The notes beneath the pieces are model-generated. The model was not told the origin of the DNA and made no database searches. It was given only the letters and a program-made list of their open reading frames with translations. From an uncultured Acidimicrobiales bacterium (GTDB lineage Bacteria; Actinomycetota; Acidimicrobiia; Acidimicrobiales; SZUA-35): DNA of 64,000 bases. Both the position numbers and the translations under genes were made by a program. The stretch spans positions 1 through 64,000 of the forward strand of contig CALHFG010000021.1 of NCBI GenBank assembly GCA_938029215.1, in the 5' to 3' direction. Shown here one piece after another: positions 8,002-18,823 of this stretch (the stretch's first letter is position 1; every line of letters begins with the position of its first letter).

Positions 8002-9747
8002 GTGAACGCGATCCGGTTGATTTGGCCCTGGGCCCGACCGTACTGGCGTTTCGCTGCTGCAGGATCGCTGGCTTCGGTCGTGGCGGTGTTAATCAACCTC
8101 ACCATTCCGCTCCTCACTTCCCGAATCATCGACGAGGGAATCGCGGCCGAAGATTCTTCGCTGGTCTTCAGCACGGCATTGTTGATGATCGGGTTGATCA
8201 TCGCGGGGATGGCTTGCTCGGCCATCTCCAGCCTGCTCGGCGTACGTTTTGCATTTCATACAATCACCGACCTCCGACGCGATCTGTATGGGCATGTTCA
8301 GACCCTTTCGTTCGGCAACCTGGACCGGTTGACCTCGGGCGAAATACTGACCCGCCTCACCAGCGACGTCACCAAGGTGACCTCCCTTCTGTCGATAGCG
8401 GTCTCGTTTGTGGTCCAGATCCCCGTGAGCTTTGTGGGGGCGCTGGTAGCGATCGTTCTGATCGACGTTTCGCTCGTGCCCATCGTGTTCGTCATGGTGC
8501 CGGTCATCATGATCCTGGTTTGGTACGTGATCGTTCGATCGAACGTTCTGTACGACCGTCTCCAAGGTCGACTCGACCGCCTAAACACGGTGTTGCAGGA
8601 GAACATTCAGGGTGCCGAAGTCATCAAGGCGTTCGTTCGTCAGGACCACGAGATCGAACGATTCGACGTGGCTGCTGGCGATCTTGCCGATGACGCAACA
8701 CTTGTGAATCAGCTGGTCGCCGCACTGTTCCCAACCTTGATCCTGCTCTCGTCCATGGGTATCGCCGCCGTGTTGTGGATCGGCGGCGGCAATGTGATCG
8801 ATGGCGACCTGAGCCAGGGAGACCTCGTGGCGTTCATCCAGTTCATGGCGTTCATCGCAATGCCCATGATGTTCTTCGCCTTCCTCCAACCGCTGCTATC
8901 GGCTGCAGGCGCGTCCATGAAGCGAATCGTGGAAGTAACCAACGAAGACGCTGATGTGATGGTGGCCGAGCAAGGCGAGTCACTTCCGACGGGAGCGGGC
9001 CCGCTCGATATCAGCTTCGAAAATGTGTACTTCCACTATCGAGCCGACGCCGAGCACGCCGAGTGCGCAATTCGGGGCATCGATCTTCACATCCCTGGCG
9101 GCAGCACCATTGCAATCCTGGGCGCGACCGGTTCGGGGAAGTCGACACTGGTCAACTTGATCCCCCGGTTTTACGACGCCTCCTATGGGACGGTTCGGGT
9201 TGGAGGCAAGGATGTTCGCGATCTGAATAAGAGTTCGCTGCGTCGAAGTATCGGCATTGCACTGCAAGAGCCCTACCTGTTCAGCGGGTCGGTGGCCGAC
9301 AATCTGCGGTTCGGCCGCCCCGATGCGACCGACGACGAAATCGTGGCCGCCGCCACCGCAGCCCAAGCTCACGATTTCATCACGGCGATGGAATCAGGGT
9401 ACGACTCAACAATCGAGCAAGGTGGCGCCAACCTGTCGGGCGGACAGCGGCAGCGGATCGCCATCGCCCGGACGCTGGTTGTCGACCCCAAAGTGCTGAT
9501 CTTCGATGACTCGACCAGCGCAGTCGATCTGGAGACCGAGGCCAAAATTCAGGAGATCTTCGACTCGCTGACCGACGTGACGGTGATCCTGGTGGCCCAG
9601 CGGATCAGTACAGCCCTGGGGGCTGATGCGATCGTCTTGCTGGATGACGGCGAAATCGTTGCGCAGGGCACCCACGCCGAACTGTTGCTCACCTCTCCGA
9701 TTTATCAGGAGATCTATCGTTCTCAACTTGGCGAGCCGGTGTCGTGA
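8002..9747 (+). CDS. ABC exporter half-transporter, degenerate-site subunit
   Basis: This 581-residue type IV ABC exporter subunit has a six-helix membrane domain (residues about 1-310) and a C-terminal nucleotide-binding domain. Walker A is GATGSGKS (374-381) and the signature is LSGGQ. The catalytic Glu after Walker B is Asp503 (LIFDDSTS), and the switch His is Gln (LVAQRIST). These changes are typical of the non-hydrolysing partner in heterodimeric exporters such as TM287/288 or LmrCD. The GTG start overlaps an AGAAGG-like site closely. The stop overlaps the start of the next gene (GTGA), so the two subunits are translationally coupled. Substrates of the group are lipids or drugs; this one's is unknown. 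Confidence 0.93.
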   Translation: MNAIRLIWPWARPYWRFAAAGSLASVVAVLINLTIPLLTSRIIDEGIAAEDSSLVFSTALLMIGLIIAGMACSAISSLLGVRFAFHTITDLRRDLYGHVQTLSFGNLDRLTSGEILTRLTSDVTKVTSLLSIAVSFVVQIPVSFVGALVAIVLIDVSLVPIVFVMVPVIMILVWYVIVRSNVLYDRLQGRLDRLNTVLQENIQGAEVIKAFVRQDHEIERFDVAAGDLADDATLVNQLVAALFPTLILLSSMGIAAVLWIGGGNVIDGDLSQGDLVAFIQFMAFIAMPMMFFAFLQPLLSAAGASMKRIVEVTNEDADVMVAEQGESLPTGAGPLDISFENVYFHYRADAEHAECAIRGIDLHIPGGSTIAILGATGSGKSTLVNLIPRFYDASYGTVRVGGKDVRDLNKSSLRRSIGIALQEPYLFSGSVADNLRFGRPDATDDEIVAAATAAQAHDFITAMESGYDSTIEQGGANLSGGQRQRIAIARTLVVDPKVLIFDDSTSAVDLETEAKIQEIFDSLTDVTVILVAQRISTALGADAIVLLDDGEIVAQGTHAELLLTSPIYQEIYRSQLGEPVS

Positions 9748-11588
9748 CCTCCACCCAGTCACAGCGGGGTAGCGCCGACCTCGCCACCCGACGCGGCCCT
9801 GGTGGTCCCATGGCGCCGCGGGCAACCCGCGACGAAAACACCAGCCGAACCTTCCGCCGGTTGATCGAGTACATCCGACCGTGGCGTCTCCAGGTTGGAA
9901 TCGCTGCGGTCCTTGTGGTGGTGTCATCTATCAGCGGCTTGCTGGCTCCGTGGCTCCAGGGCCGAGCGATCGATGAGTTCATCAGTGTCGGTGACCGAAG
10001 CGGACTCCAACAGATCGTGGTGGCCCTTGCCGCCACGTATCTCGTGGCCTGGGGATCGGCGGTCATCTACAGCCGTCTGATCGCCAGCATCGCTCAAAAG
10101 GTGATGCTGGACATTCGGGAGGAGCTGGCCCGAAAGCTCCAGAGCCTGTCAACCCGCTTCTTCGACCGAAACCGAACCGGCGACCTGATGAGTCGGGTCA
10201 CCAACGACGTCGACGCTGTCGACCAACTGCTGAGCCAGAACCTCCTTACGATCTTCTGGGCCATCGTGCAGATCACCTCGCTGCTAGTGATCATGATCCT
10301 GCTGGATTGGCGCCTCACCTTGGCTGTGCTCGTCCCGGTTCCGATCTCCATGGGGATCGTTCAGAAGTTGGGCAAGATGAGCGGCCCGCGATTCGGGGCC
10401 TACCAACGCACCATTGGTCAACTCAACGCAGCTGCGGAAGAAAGGCTCACCGGCCAACGAGCGGTGATAAGCCTGGACCGCCAGGCCCAAGCAGAAGCAG
10501 AGTTTGCCCAGGTAAACGAGCAAACCCGGGCGCTTGGCATCCGAGCCCAGAGCCTGACCGCGGTGATGATGCCGTTGATGTTCGGCCTGGGGAATCTGTC
10601 GACCGTTTCGGTAGTGAGCGTTGGCGCATGGCTTGCCGTATCGGCCGATGGACCCGACGGCGGCGGGGTCTCCATCGGGGTCATCGCGGCGTTCGTCACC
10701 TATGCCAGTCGGGTAGGCCAACCCCTCGGGCGAATTGCAAACACGGTTACGTCGATCTTTTCTGCCTTGGCTGGCGGGACCAGGGTGTTCGCACTCCTCG
10801 ATGAAGAACCCGACCTGGTCAATGCCGTCGACGCGCAAGACCTCCCGGCGGTGGATGGACGGGTCGTGTTCGACCACGTTGACTTCGAATACGTGGAAGG
10901 CCAACCAATCCTGAGGGACGTCAGCTTCGTTGCCGAGCCCGGGCAGATGATCGGGTTGGTGGGCCCAACCGGAGCAGGCAAGTCGACCATCATCAACGTA
11001 CTAAATCGGTTCTACGACATCAGCGGCGGATCCGTCACCGTCGACGGCATCGACATTCGCAATGTCACCAAAGACTCACTTCGGGACCAGCTGGGAATTG
11101 TGCTCCAACGCACCTACCTGTTCACCGACACCGTGCGAAACAACATTCGTTTCGGTCGGCTGGATGCGACCGACGAAGAGGTCGTTGAGGCGGCAACGCT
11201 CGCCAACGCTCATCGGTTCATCATGTCGCTCCCCCAGGGATACGACACGGTTGTTACCGAAGGCGGTAACAACCTTTCGTTGGGGCAGCGCCAGCTGATC
11301 GCTATCGCAAGAACGGCGGTGGCAAACCCGCGGCTTCTGGTTCTCGACGAAGCGACGAGTTCGGTGGACACCCGCACCGAACGAGCGTTGCAAAGTGCCT
11401 TGTTGAAACTGATGGAGGGACGCACCAGCTTCGTTATCGCTCACCGCTTGTCCACGGTTCGAGACGCCGACAAGATCCTGGTGCTGCAGGATGGTTCGAT
11501 CACCGAAGCTGGCACGCACGATGAATTGTTGGCACTGAAGGGCTTCTATCACCAGCTCTACAGCGCGCAGTTTCGGGGCCATTCCTGA
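9744..11588 (+). CDS. ABC exporter half-transporter, catalytic subunit
   Basis: This 614-residue partner of the preceding gene has an N-terminal extension, six membrane helices and an ATPase domain with Walker A GPTGAGKS (407-414), Walker B LLVLDEATS with the catalytic Glu intact, and an intact switch His (IAHRLST). Its ABC signature is LSLGQ (511-515) instead of LSGGQ. In the heterodimer that signature faces the degenerate Walker site of the partner, so both defects fall on the same nucleotide site, as known for asymmetric exporters. A GTG start at 9744 overlaps the partner's stop by four bases. The gene ends ahead of a hairpin at 11609. Confidence 0.93.
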   Translation: MTSTQSQRGSADLATRRGPGGPMAPRATRDENTSRTFRRLIEYIRPWRLQVGIAAVLVVVSSISGLLAPWLQGRAIDEFISVGDRSGLQQIVVALAATYLVAWGSAVIYSRLIASIAQKVMLDIREELARKLQSLSTRFFDRNRTGDLMSRVTNDVDAVDQLLSQNLLTIFWAIVQITSLLVIMILLDWRLTLAVLVPVPISMGIVQKLGKMSGPRFGAYQRTIGQLNAAAEERLTGQRAVISLDRQAQAEAEFAQVNEQTRALGIRAQSLTAVMMPLMFGLGNLSTVSVVSVGAWLAVSADGPDGGGVSIGVIAAFVTYASRVGQPLGRIANTVTSIFSALAGGTRVFALLDEEPDLVNAVDAQDLPAVDGRVVFDHVDFEYVEGQPILRDVSFVAEPGQMIGLVGPTGAGKSTIINVLNRFYDISGGSVTVDGIDIRNVTKDSLRDQLGIVLQRTYLFTDTVRNNIRFGRLDATDEEVVEAATLANAHRFIMSLPQGYDTVVTEGGNNLSLGQRQLIAIARTAVANPRLLVLDEATSSVDTRTERALQSALLKLMEGRTSFVIAHRLSTVRDADKILVLQDGSITEAGTHDELLALKGFYHQLYSAQFRGHS

Positions 11589-11608
11589 CGACAAGCCAGC
11601 GAGAGCGT

Positions 11609-11651
11609 GAGTGATGCCCCGGTCCTCTCCACTAGTCCCGGGACATCACTC
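11609..11651. terminator. Hairpin between convergent genes
   Basis: Arms GAGTGATG (11609-11616) and CATCACTC (11644-11651) are perfectly complementary, and after one mismatch the stem continues with CCCGG against CCGGG (11638-11642). This gives about 13 paired bases and a short loop. It follows the ABC operon stop (11588) and precedes the convergent end of the next gene (11698), so it can terminate in both directions. Confidence 0.6.
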
Positions 11652-11697
11652 CACTTAGCGAGGGGCAGGGGCGCTCCAGCTCACCCCACCCTCTCGA

Positions 11698-13227
<1,530 letters not shown>

Positions 13228-13340
13228 CGCTATCTCCTTTGGTTGGCGACCCAACCCTGAGGACCGCCCCCAGCCCGCCGAGGATGACCCTAATCGCAGA
13301 TGCAAGCCGGCTTCAAGGAATTCTTCGAATCAGCGACTTC

Positions 13341-13769
13341 TCACCCACGGTTCGGGACGAGACGGATGGTCGATGTTGCCTTCGCCAACACCCGATCCGC
13401 GGCGTCGGTCAACTGACCTTCGGCGAAGACTGTTTGCTTGCCAGCTCGATCAATCCAGCCGGTGGCGGTCACCAACCCGGGCGTGGCCGGGCGGTAGAAA
13501 CTCACTTTGATTTCTAGCGTCGCAACCCAAAGGTCGGCCTGGTACCGCGCGATGCAGGCATGGGCCATTGCCGCGTCGATCCATCCGGTAACGAATCCAC
13601 CTTGAGCTACTCCCCCGGAATGACACATCTGTTCACCGCAGGTGAACTGGAGCACCGCTCGTCCGGCTTCTCCGTCGACCGAAACTACCCGCCCATTGCC
13701 CAACGTTCTAAGAACCGCTTCGGCGTCGGCTGAAACCAGCTCATCGTCGGCACCCATCACAAACCCCAT
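13341..13769 (-). CDS. PaaI-like hotdog-fold thioesterase
   Basis: This 142-residue single hotdog domain has the PaaI-type motif SGGVAQGGFVTGWIDAAMAHACIA with the HGG-like loop here changed to CHSGGVAQGG, followed by strands VATLEIKVSFYRPATPGLVTATGWIDRAGKQTVFAEGQLTD. Family members hydrolyse acyl-CoA thioesters, often aromatic ones, in the cytoplasm. The start is either ATG 13769 or 13757; the frame is open far upstream (to 14360), but that part is antisense to the serine hydrolase gene and not hotdog-like. It is divergent from that hydrolase. Confidence 0.8.
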   Translation of the reverse strand: MGFVMGADDELVSADAEAVLRTLGNGRVVSVDGEAGRAVLQFTCGEQMCHSGGVAQGGFVTGWIDAAMAHACIARYQADLWVATLEIKVSFYRPATPGLVTATGWIDRAGKQTVFAEGQLTDAADRVLAKATSTIRLVPNRG

Positions 13770-13877
13770 TTCGTGTGCGAGCCCCGAACGTAGCTCGATT
13801 CGTGTCGACCACAAAAACCCTGGCAACACTGCAGATCCATTTTGCGCAACCGCTCTGCGGGTGGTGTGCTGACTGCG

Positions 13878-14882
13878 ATGTCTCCTCTCCCCGCTGATGC
13901 CGTGGCCCGTGGCTTGGCCAGCGTCAACGTTCCCGGCGCTGCGATCGCGGTCATCTCGGAGGGACGTATGCAGTGGGCCCGTGGCTACGGTCTCCGGCTC
14001 GCAGGGACGGACTGGAAGGTCGACGAGCACACAGTGTTCGGTGCGGCGTCGGTGAGCAAAGCCATCACGGCGGTCGTGGTCCTTGGACTGGTAGATGGAG
14101 GATTGCTCGATCTCGACGGCGATGTCCGCGAGCTTCTTGGCTCGGTGCCGGTACACACCTTGGCCCCGCCAGTCGATGACGCACCGATCACAGTGCGTCA
14201 ACTGCTGGCCCATCGGTCCGGCATCCTGGGCCGTGGAACAACGCCGAAACGATCCGGCACCGGGTTCGCAGGCAAGTCGACTGGCGGCGGCTCTCCGCGG
14301 GCGCTGCCGCATGAGGTTCACAAACTGGATGCCCCGCGTTGGATTGGAATCACCTACCAACCGGACACCCAGACCAGCTACAGCGGTGCCGGCTACCTAC
14401 TTGTGCAGCATGTGGTGGAGGCGGTAACGGGAATGTCCTTCAACGCGGTCGCGACCGAGCTGTTTGGGATTCTCGATGCGCCCGCAGCAACGTTCGAGCC
14501 GCGACCCGCCACCAATGGAAACTTCGCTCACGGCCACGATCCCGATGGCACTCCGCTGCCCGGCGGGCACGAGGTCGTGGGTTGGGCGGCCGCGGGCGGC
14601 CTCTTCACGAACGTCACCTCGCTCGCGGCAATCCTCGACGCCGTCGTCACCAGAGATCTATTTGGCGCGACCACAACCCATCTGAGCGTGATGCAGAACT
14701 GTTCGGTGAGTCGAAACCGGAAACACGAGTTCATGATGGGCGGCGACAACGGCGGCTACCGCGCCATCATCATCGGGGATGTTCAGCGCCGGACGGCGGT
14801 GGCCGTACTCACCAACGGCCGCGGCTCCGCCGGCACCAAAGCTCGCACCGAACTTGCTCGAGCTGCGCTGGCCACCGTCTAG
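13878..14882 (+). CDS. Beta-lactamase-fold serine hydrolase
   Basis: This roughly 334-residue protein has the class C/PBP4*-type serine hydrolase layout: nucleophile motif SVSK (in VFGAASVSKAITAVVVLGLVDGG), the helix ITVRQLLAHRSGIL, and the YxN-like motif YSGAGY, where Asn is replaced by Gly-Ala. No signal peptide is visible, so it may act in the cytoplasm as an esterase or peptidase. A HEFMMGGDNGGYRAII stretch replaces the usual HTG box region. The ATG at 13878 follows the family N-terminus (MSPLPADAVARGLASVNVPGAAIAVI); an alternative ATG at 13842 adds 12 residues. Confidence 0.82.
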   Translation: MSPLPADAVARGLASVNVPGAAIAVISEGRMQWARGYGLRLAGTDWKVDEHTVFGAASVSKAITAVVVLGLVDGGLLDLDGDVRELLGSVPVHTLAPPVDDAPITVRQLLAHRSGILGRGTTPKRSGTGFAGKSTGGGSPRALPHEVHKLDAPRWIGITYQPDTQTSYSGAGYLLVQHVVEAVTGMSFNAVATELFGILDAPAATFEPRPATNGNFAHGHDPDGTPLPGGHEVVGWAAAGGLFTNVTSLAAILDAVVTRDLFGATTTHLSVMQNCSVSRNRKHEFMMGGDNGGYRAIIIGDVQRRTAVAVLTNGRGSAGTKARTELARAALATV

Positions 14883-14892
14883 TCGGTGGCGT

Positions 14893-16128
14893 TTACCCGC
14901 GGCGGGCGGCTGTGAAGAGCTGGTAACGATGAATCGCTTGCAGGACCGAAACCCACACCACGACTTCCACAACCTCTGCCGGCGTGAGGAACTCGGTGAC
15001 GTCGTCGATCAGCTCTGGACTTACCGCGGCCGGGCTTGGTGACACGGCGACGGCAAGCTTCACCGCGGCACGATCCACCTGGCTCAGAGCGTCCAGCTGG
15101 TCTCCGGATGCGATCGAATCGAGCGAAACGGCGCTCTGACCTGCGTGGTGACGACTGATGAGTTCCAACGACATCGACTTCAGGTCTTCGCTATCAACGT
15201 GATTGGCATACACCCAGCCAGCGAGGGACTTCGCACCCAGTCCTACGGCCGAGATCGTGGGATCCAGGTTGTCCCGGACCACGGTGGCCAGTGCCCGCAC
15301 CATGGCGCCCCGCCGGATCTCGCCGAGAATCGCCAGCTCAACGCCGGTGTGTTCGTGGAGGTATGCCTCGGCCGCGGGTCCGGTATTCGGAACGCCTCGT
15401 GTCCAGAGCCGTTCCAAACGGGCGGCCGCAGGGCCGTGCTTCAAGACCCGTCCGTACGTCTTCATGTCGTCGACGCGGGGACCGTCGCCGGTTAGATCGA
15501 TGACCGGCTCACCTTCGCCGCGATAGTGCTGACCGGCGGCCCATCCGGTAGGACCGATAAGGCCGGTTACGTCGGCCAACGCCTCGGGTTCAAGCTCGAT
15601 CCCCATGGCGTCCATGAACTTGTTGAGGAACCCCATCAGGGTGATTCCCAGAGCGATGTCTTCTGCGTCGTTGACCCCGACAAGCCGTTCCAACCTCGCA
15701 ACATCGTCGGGGGTTAGGTCGGCGGGGATCCGCGCCATCCCTTCCGCGAGCCGGGTAGTTGCCTCTTCCTCGGCAGCAGAGAAGTTTCCAACTATGGCCT
15801 CGGTGCTCGCTCCGCGCCGAATGGCGAAGGAACAGGTGTGGGCTGAGCAGTACGCACACTCTGCCGCGCGGCTGGAAACGTACATCCCCAAACCCACAAG
15901 ATCCTTCCGCGCTCCCCGGCCAAGCAAAGAAACCGGTAGATCGAGACAATTAGGTACCAGCAGGTTGTACGTCCGAAACCCCGGTCGCCACATCTCGAGG
16001 GCGAGATCACAGTTGGGAACGACACCGATCAACTCACGGACGAGCGCCAGCATTGGGCGATATCGGTCGTGCAGGTAGTCGAAATCGACGAAAGATGGCT
16101 CGAGCTTTTCAGCGAGTGTTGTGGGCAT
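14893..16128 (-). CDS. AhpD-like / carboxymuconolactone decarboxylase-fold protein
   Basis: This 411-residue protein contains an AhpD-like helical domain with the redox motif E90-C91-x2-C94-x2-H97 (RAAECAYCSAHTCSFAIRRG), the signature of alkylhydroperoxidase AhpD and CMD-type proteins. A second, more degenerate copy of the fold appears to occupy the C-terminal half (ELAILGEIRRGAMVRALATVVRD, LTPAEVVEVVVWVSVLQAIHRYQLF), so the protein is probably a fused pair. It may reduce peroxides through a dithiol. A GGAGG site seven bases before the ATG at 16128 fixes the start. It is divergent from the transporter gene at 16271. Confidence 0.8.
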   Translation of the reverse strand: MPTTLAEKLEPSFVDFDYLHDRYRPMLALVRELIGVVPNCDLALEMWRPGFRTYNLLVPNCLDLPVSLLGRGARKDLVGLGMYVSSRAAECAYCSAHTCSFAIRRGASTEAIVGNFSAAEEEATTRLAEGMARIPADLTPDDVARLERLVGVNDAEDIALGITLMGFLNKFMDAMGIELEPEALADVTGLIGPTGWAAGQHYRGEGEPVIDLTGDGPRVDDMKTYGRVLKHGPAAARLERLWTRGVPNTGPAAEAYLHEHTGVELAILGEIRRGAMVRALATVVRDNLDPTISAVGLGAKSLAGWVYANHVDSEDLKSMSLELISRHHAGQSAVSLDSIASGDQLDALSQVDRAAVKLAVAVSPSPAAVSPELIDDVTEFLTPAEVVEVVVWVSVLQAIHRYQLFTAARRG

Positions 16129-16270
16129 CTTGAAACCTCCATGCGCAGCGGGTGTCACGAGAAGGGGATCCCTGCAACCTAGTTGCCCAAACCAGCGTGG
16201 GAAAGGGCCTACCACCTGGACAATCGCTACGTCCACAATCTCCGCGGTCCGCAGCCTACGCTTGCGGACG

Positions 16271-18814
16271 ATGACCCAGGGCACGGCGACAGAACAGGGC
16301 GGAACCCTCGGGACGTTTGGCGGTGTGTTTACACCGAGCATTCTCACCATTCTCGGACTGGTCCTTTTCCTCCGTGTTCCCTACGTGGTGGGTGCGGTAG
16401 GGCTCGGCCAAGCCTTAATCATCCTGGCGCTGTCCACGCTCGTCTCGATCCTCACAAGCATTTCGCTTGCCGTAGTGGCAACGAACATGCGGGTTGGCGG
16501 AGGTGGTGAGTACTACATCATCTCTCGAACTCTGGGGATCGAATTCGGTGGTGCGGTGGGGGTCGTGCTGTATTTGGCGATCTCGGTGTCGATCGCGTTC
16601 TACTCGATCGGTTTTGCCGAAGCCGTCGTTACCGCCCTGGGGCGCGACTCCACCCGACTCGTCCAGCTAGTGGCAGCCGGCCTTGTGCTACTTATCGCGG
16701 CCATTGGGTTCATCGGCGCCGACCTCGCGACACGGCTGCAGTACGTCGTCATGGTGTTACTCGTGATAGCGCTGGTTTCCTTCTTGTTGGGGGCGGTCGG
16801 AAATTTCGACGGAGCCCAGTTCCAAGACAACCTGGCTTCTCCGGACTCCGGCGAAGACATCGGTTTCTGGCAGGCGTTCGCCATCTTCTTCCCGGCGGTT
16901 ACCGGGTTCAGTCAGGGCGTTGCAATGTCGGGCGACCTTCGAACGCCCAGCCGGTCGATCACCAACGGGACCTTTGCGGCGGTTGCGCTTTCGACGGTCG
17001 TGTATCTCGTCGTCATCGTTCTTCTGGCCGGTGCGGTGCCGGCGACCCGATTGGTGGGCGAAACCAACACCATCATCGGTGACCTGTCTTGGCAGACCTG
17101 GACCATGTTGGTAGGTGTCTTGGCCGCAACGATCTCGTCGGCGTTGGCATCGACGTTGGGCAGTCCGCGGGTCCTTCAACGGCTGGGCGAAGATCGGGTA
17201 CTGCCCGGTCTGGACCGGTTTGCGGTCGGCGCTGGTGCTTCGAACAACCCTCGACGGGCGCTCGGGATCTCGCTGCTCATCGCCCTGGCCACCGTGGCAG
17301 TTGGCGACCTGAACGCGATCGCCCCGATCATCTCGATGTTCTTCCTCGCCACGTACGGGATCATCAATTACGCCACCTACTACGAGTTCCGGGCAGGCAG
17401 CACGGCGTTCCGTCCAACGTTCAAGTACGGCGGGCATCGCACGAGCCTGGCGGGAACGCTGGCGTGTGTCGGCGTCATCGTGGCGATCAACCCGGTCGCA
17501 GGCGCCTTTGCGGCCATGGTGTTCGTGGGTTTGTACGGCTACCTCCGACGCCGGGATGTGCCAGACCGTTGGATCGATAGCGCTGGCTCCTACCACTACA
17601 CCAGGGCCCGCACCCATCTTCAGGCCCATGCGGCCGAGCCCGCCCCTGCAAGAGACTGGCGACCATGTGCGCTCGCCTTCGTTCCACGAGATCCGCCCAC
17701 CCGCCAGCGAATGCTCACGATGGCGTCGTGGCTCGAGGGAGACTCCGGCTTCCTTACCGCGGTTCGCCTGATCGAAGGAACCGGGCCGATTCGCCGACGA
17801 GAGGTCGCCACAGTCGAGCGCGACCTCACCGTCGAGGTCAACGAAATCGCACCCGGTGCATTCGCTCGTGCGTTGCTGGTGGCCGACGCCGAGGTTGGCG
17901 TACAGACACTGGTGCAGTCCCACGGCATTGGAGCGATTCGCCCCAACCTCACGCTCTTTGGAGTCCGCGACCTTCGTGGTAGCGCAGACGATCGCGTGCG
18001 GTACGGGCAGATGCTTCAGAACTGCGTGCGGTTCGGCACCAACGTTGCGGTCCTCAATGTGCGGACCGATGCATGGGAAGAGTTCGAACGAACGCCTCGC
18101 CACGAGCGGTCCATCGCGCTCTGGTGGTCCGATGACCGAGTCGGTCAAATGATCACACTGCTGGCATGGCTGAGCGGCCGCGACCCGGCGTGGTCCGACG
18201 CATCGATCATCGCCTACGTCCCTGGCGATGAAAGCGACGCCGAGATCGAACGGATCGAGCGGCTGCTGAAGAAGGGCCGGATCAACGCAGAGGTGAAGCG
18301 GGTAGAGGCAACACCGGCCGCCCTCACCACGGCCCTCAGCGACGCGACTATGGCGTTGGCTCCGTTACGAGTAAAGCGGGGCGCCGCGATCGGACCTCTC
18401 GAAACGCCTCTCGGCATGCTGGTTGAGAGCTTGCCGCTAGCCATCATGGTCCTCGCCACCGAAGACGTGAGCCTGGACGCTAACCCGGACGAGAGCAAGC
18501 TGGCCGAGCTGGCTCGACTCACCGATCAGCTGGCCAAGGATGAGCGGGCCGCGGCGGAACTAGACGCCGAGGCAGGCCGCTTGCTCGTTGCTGCCGAAGC
18601 CGCCCGGATGCAAGCGGAGGCCTCTCCCGAGGACACACAACTGGCGAATCTCGCCAGGGACGCGAATGAGAAATCGGTTTTGGCATTCCGCAAATACGTC
18701 AACGCGAGAACCGAGTGTCGTGACCTGGCCGCCGACCTCGCCGCGCTCGACCCCAGCGGGTCGGCCTCGGAGCTAGACCCGGAGATCTGGCGTAGCTCCT
18801 CGGCACGTCCCTAG
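16271..18814 (+). CDS. SLC12-type (cation-chloride cotransporter/APC) permease
   Basis: This 847-residue integral membrane protein begins GTLGTFGGVFTPSILTILGLVLFLRVPYVVG, the first-helix signature of cation-chloride cotransporter-like APC transporters, and continues with about twelve helices to residue ~430, including MRVGGGGEYYIISRTLG and ASALASTLGSPRVLQRLGEDRVLPGL. The rest is a long soluble C-terminal domain resembling the SLC12 C-terminal region, ending in an Ala/Glu-rich coiled coil (ELDAEAGRLLVAAEAARMQAEA, about residues 745-835). It probably moves cations with chloride or amino acids. The ATG at 16271 gives the family N-terminus; upstream in-frame sequence is not conserved-looking. Confidence 0.86.
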   Translation: MTQGTATEQGGTLGTFGGVFTPSILTILGLVLFLRVPYVVGAVGLGQALIILALSTLVSILTSISLAVVATNMRVGGGGEYYIISRTLGIEFGGAVGVVLYLAISVSIAFYSIGFAEAVVTALGRDSTRLVQLVAAGLVLLIAAIGFIGADLATRLQYVVMVLLVIALVSFLLGAVGNFDGAQFQDNLASPDSGEDIGFWQAFAIFFPAVTGFSQGVAMSGDLRTPSRSITNGTFAAVALSTVVYLVVIVLLAGAVPATRLVGETNTIIGDLSWQTWTMLVGVLAATISSALASTLGSPRVLQRLGEDRVLPGLDRFAVGAGASNNPRRALGISLLIALATVAVGDLNAIAPIISMFFLATYGIINYATYYEFRAGSTAFRPTFKYGGHRTSLAGTLACVGVIVAINPVAGAFAAMVFVGLYGYLRRRDVPDRWIDSAGSYHYTRARTHLQAHAAEPAPARDWRPCALAFVPRDPPTRQRMLTMASWLEGDSGFLTAVRLIEGTGPIRRREVATVERDLTVEVNEIAPGAFARALLVADAEVGVQTLVQSHGIGAIRPNLTLFGVRDLRGSADDRVRYGQMLQNCVRFGTNVAVLNVRTDAWEEFERTPRHERSIALWWSDDRVGQMITLLAWLSGRDPAWSDASIIAYVPGDESDAEIERIERLLKKGRINAEVKRVEATPAALTTALSDATMALAPLRVKRGAAIGPLETPLGMLVESLPLAIMVLATEDVSLDANPDESKLAELARLTDQLAKDERAAAELDAEAGRLLVAAEAARMQAEASPEDTQLANLARDANEKSVLAFRKYVNARTECRDLAADLAALDPSGSASELDPEIWRSSSARP

Positions 18815-18823
18815 GGGTTCGGA

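Noticed and set aside
13770-14360. N-terminal extension of the hotdog thioesterase frame
   Set aside because: It is antisense to the serine hydrolase and not hotdog-like; a normal single-domain length results from ATG 13769.
16757-18148. 463-codon open frame on the minus strand
   Set aside because: It is antisense to the transporter, and its composition is rich in Arg, His and Gly, as expected of a shadow in high-GC DNA.
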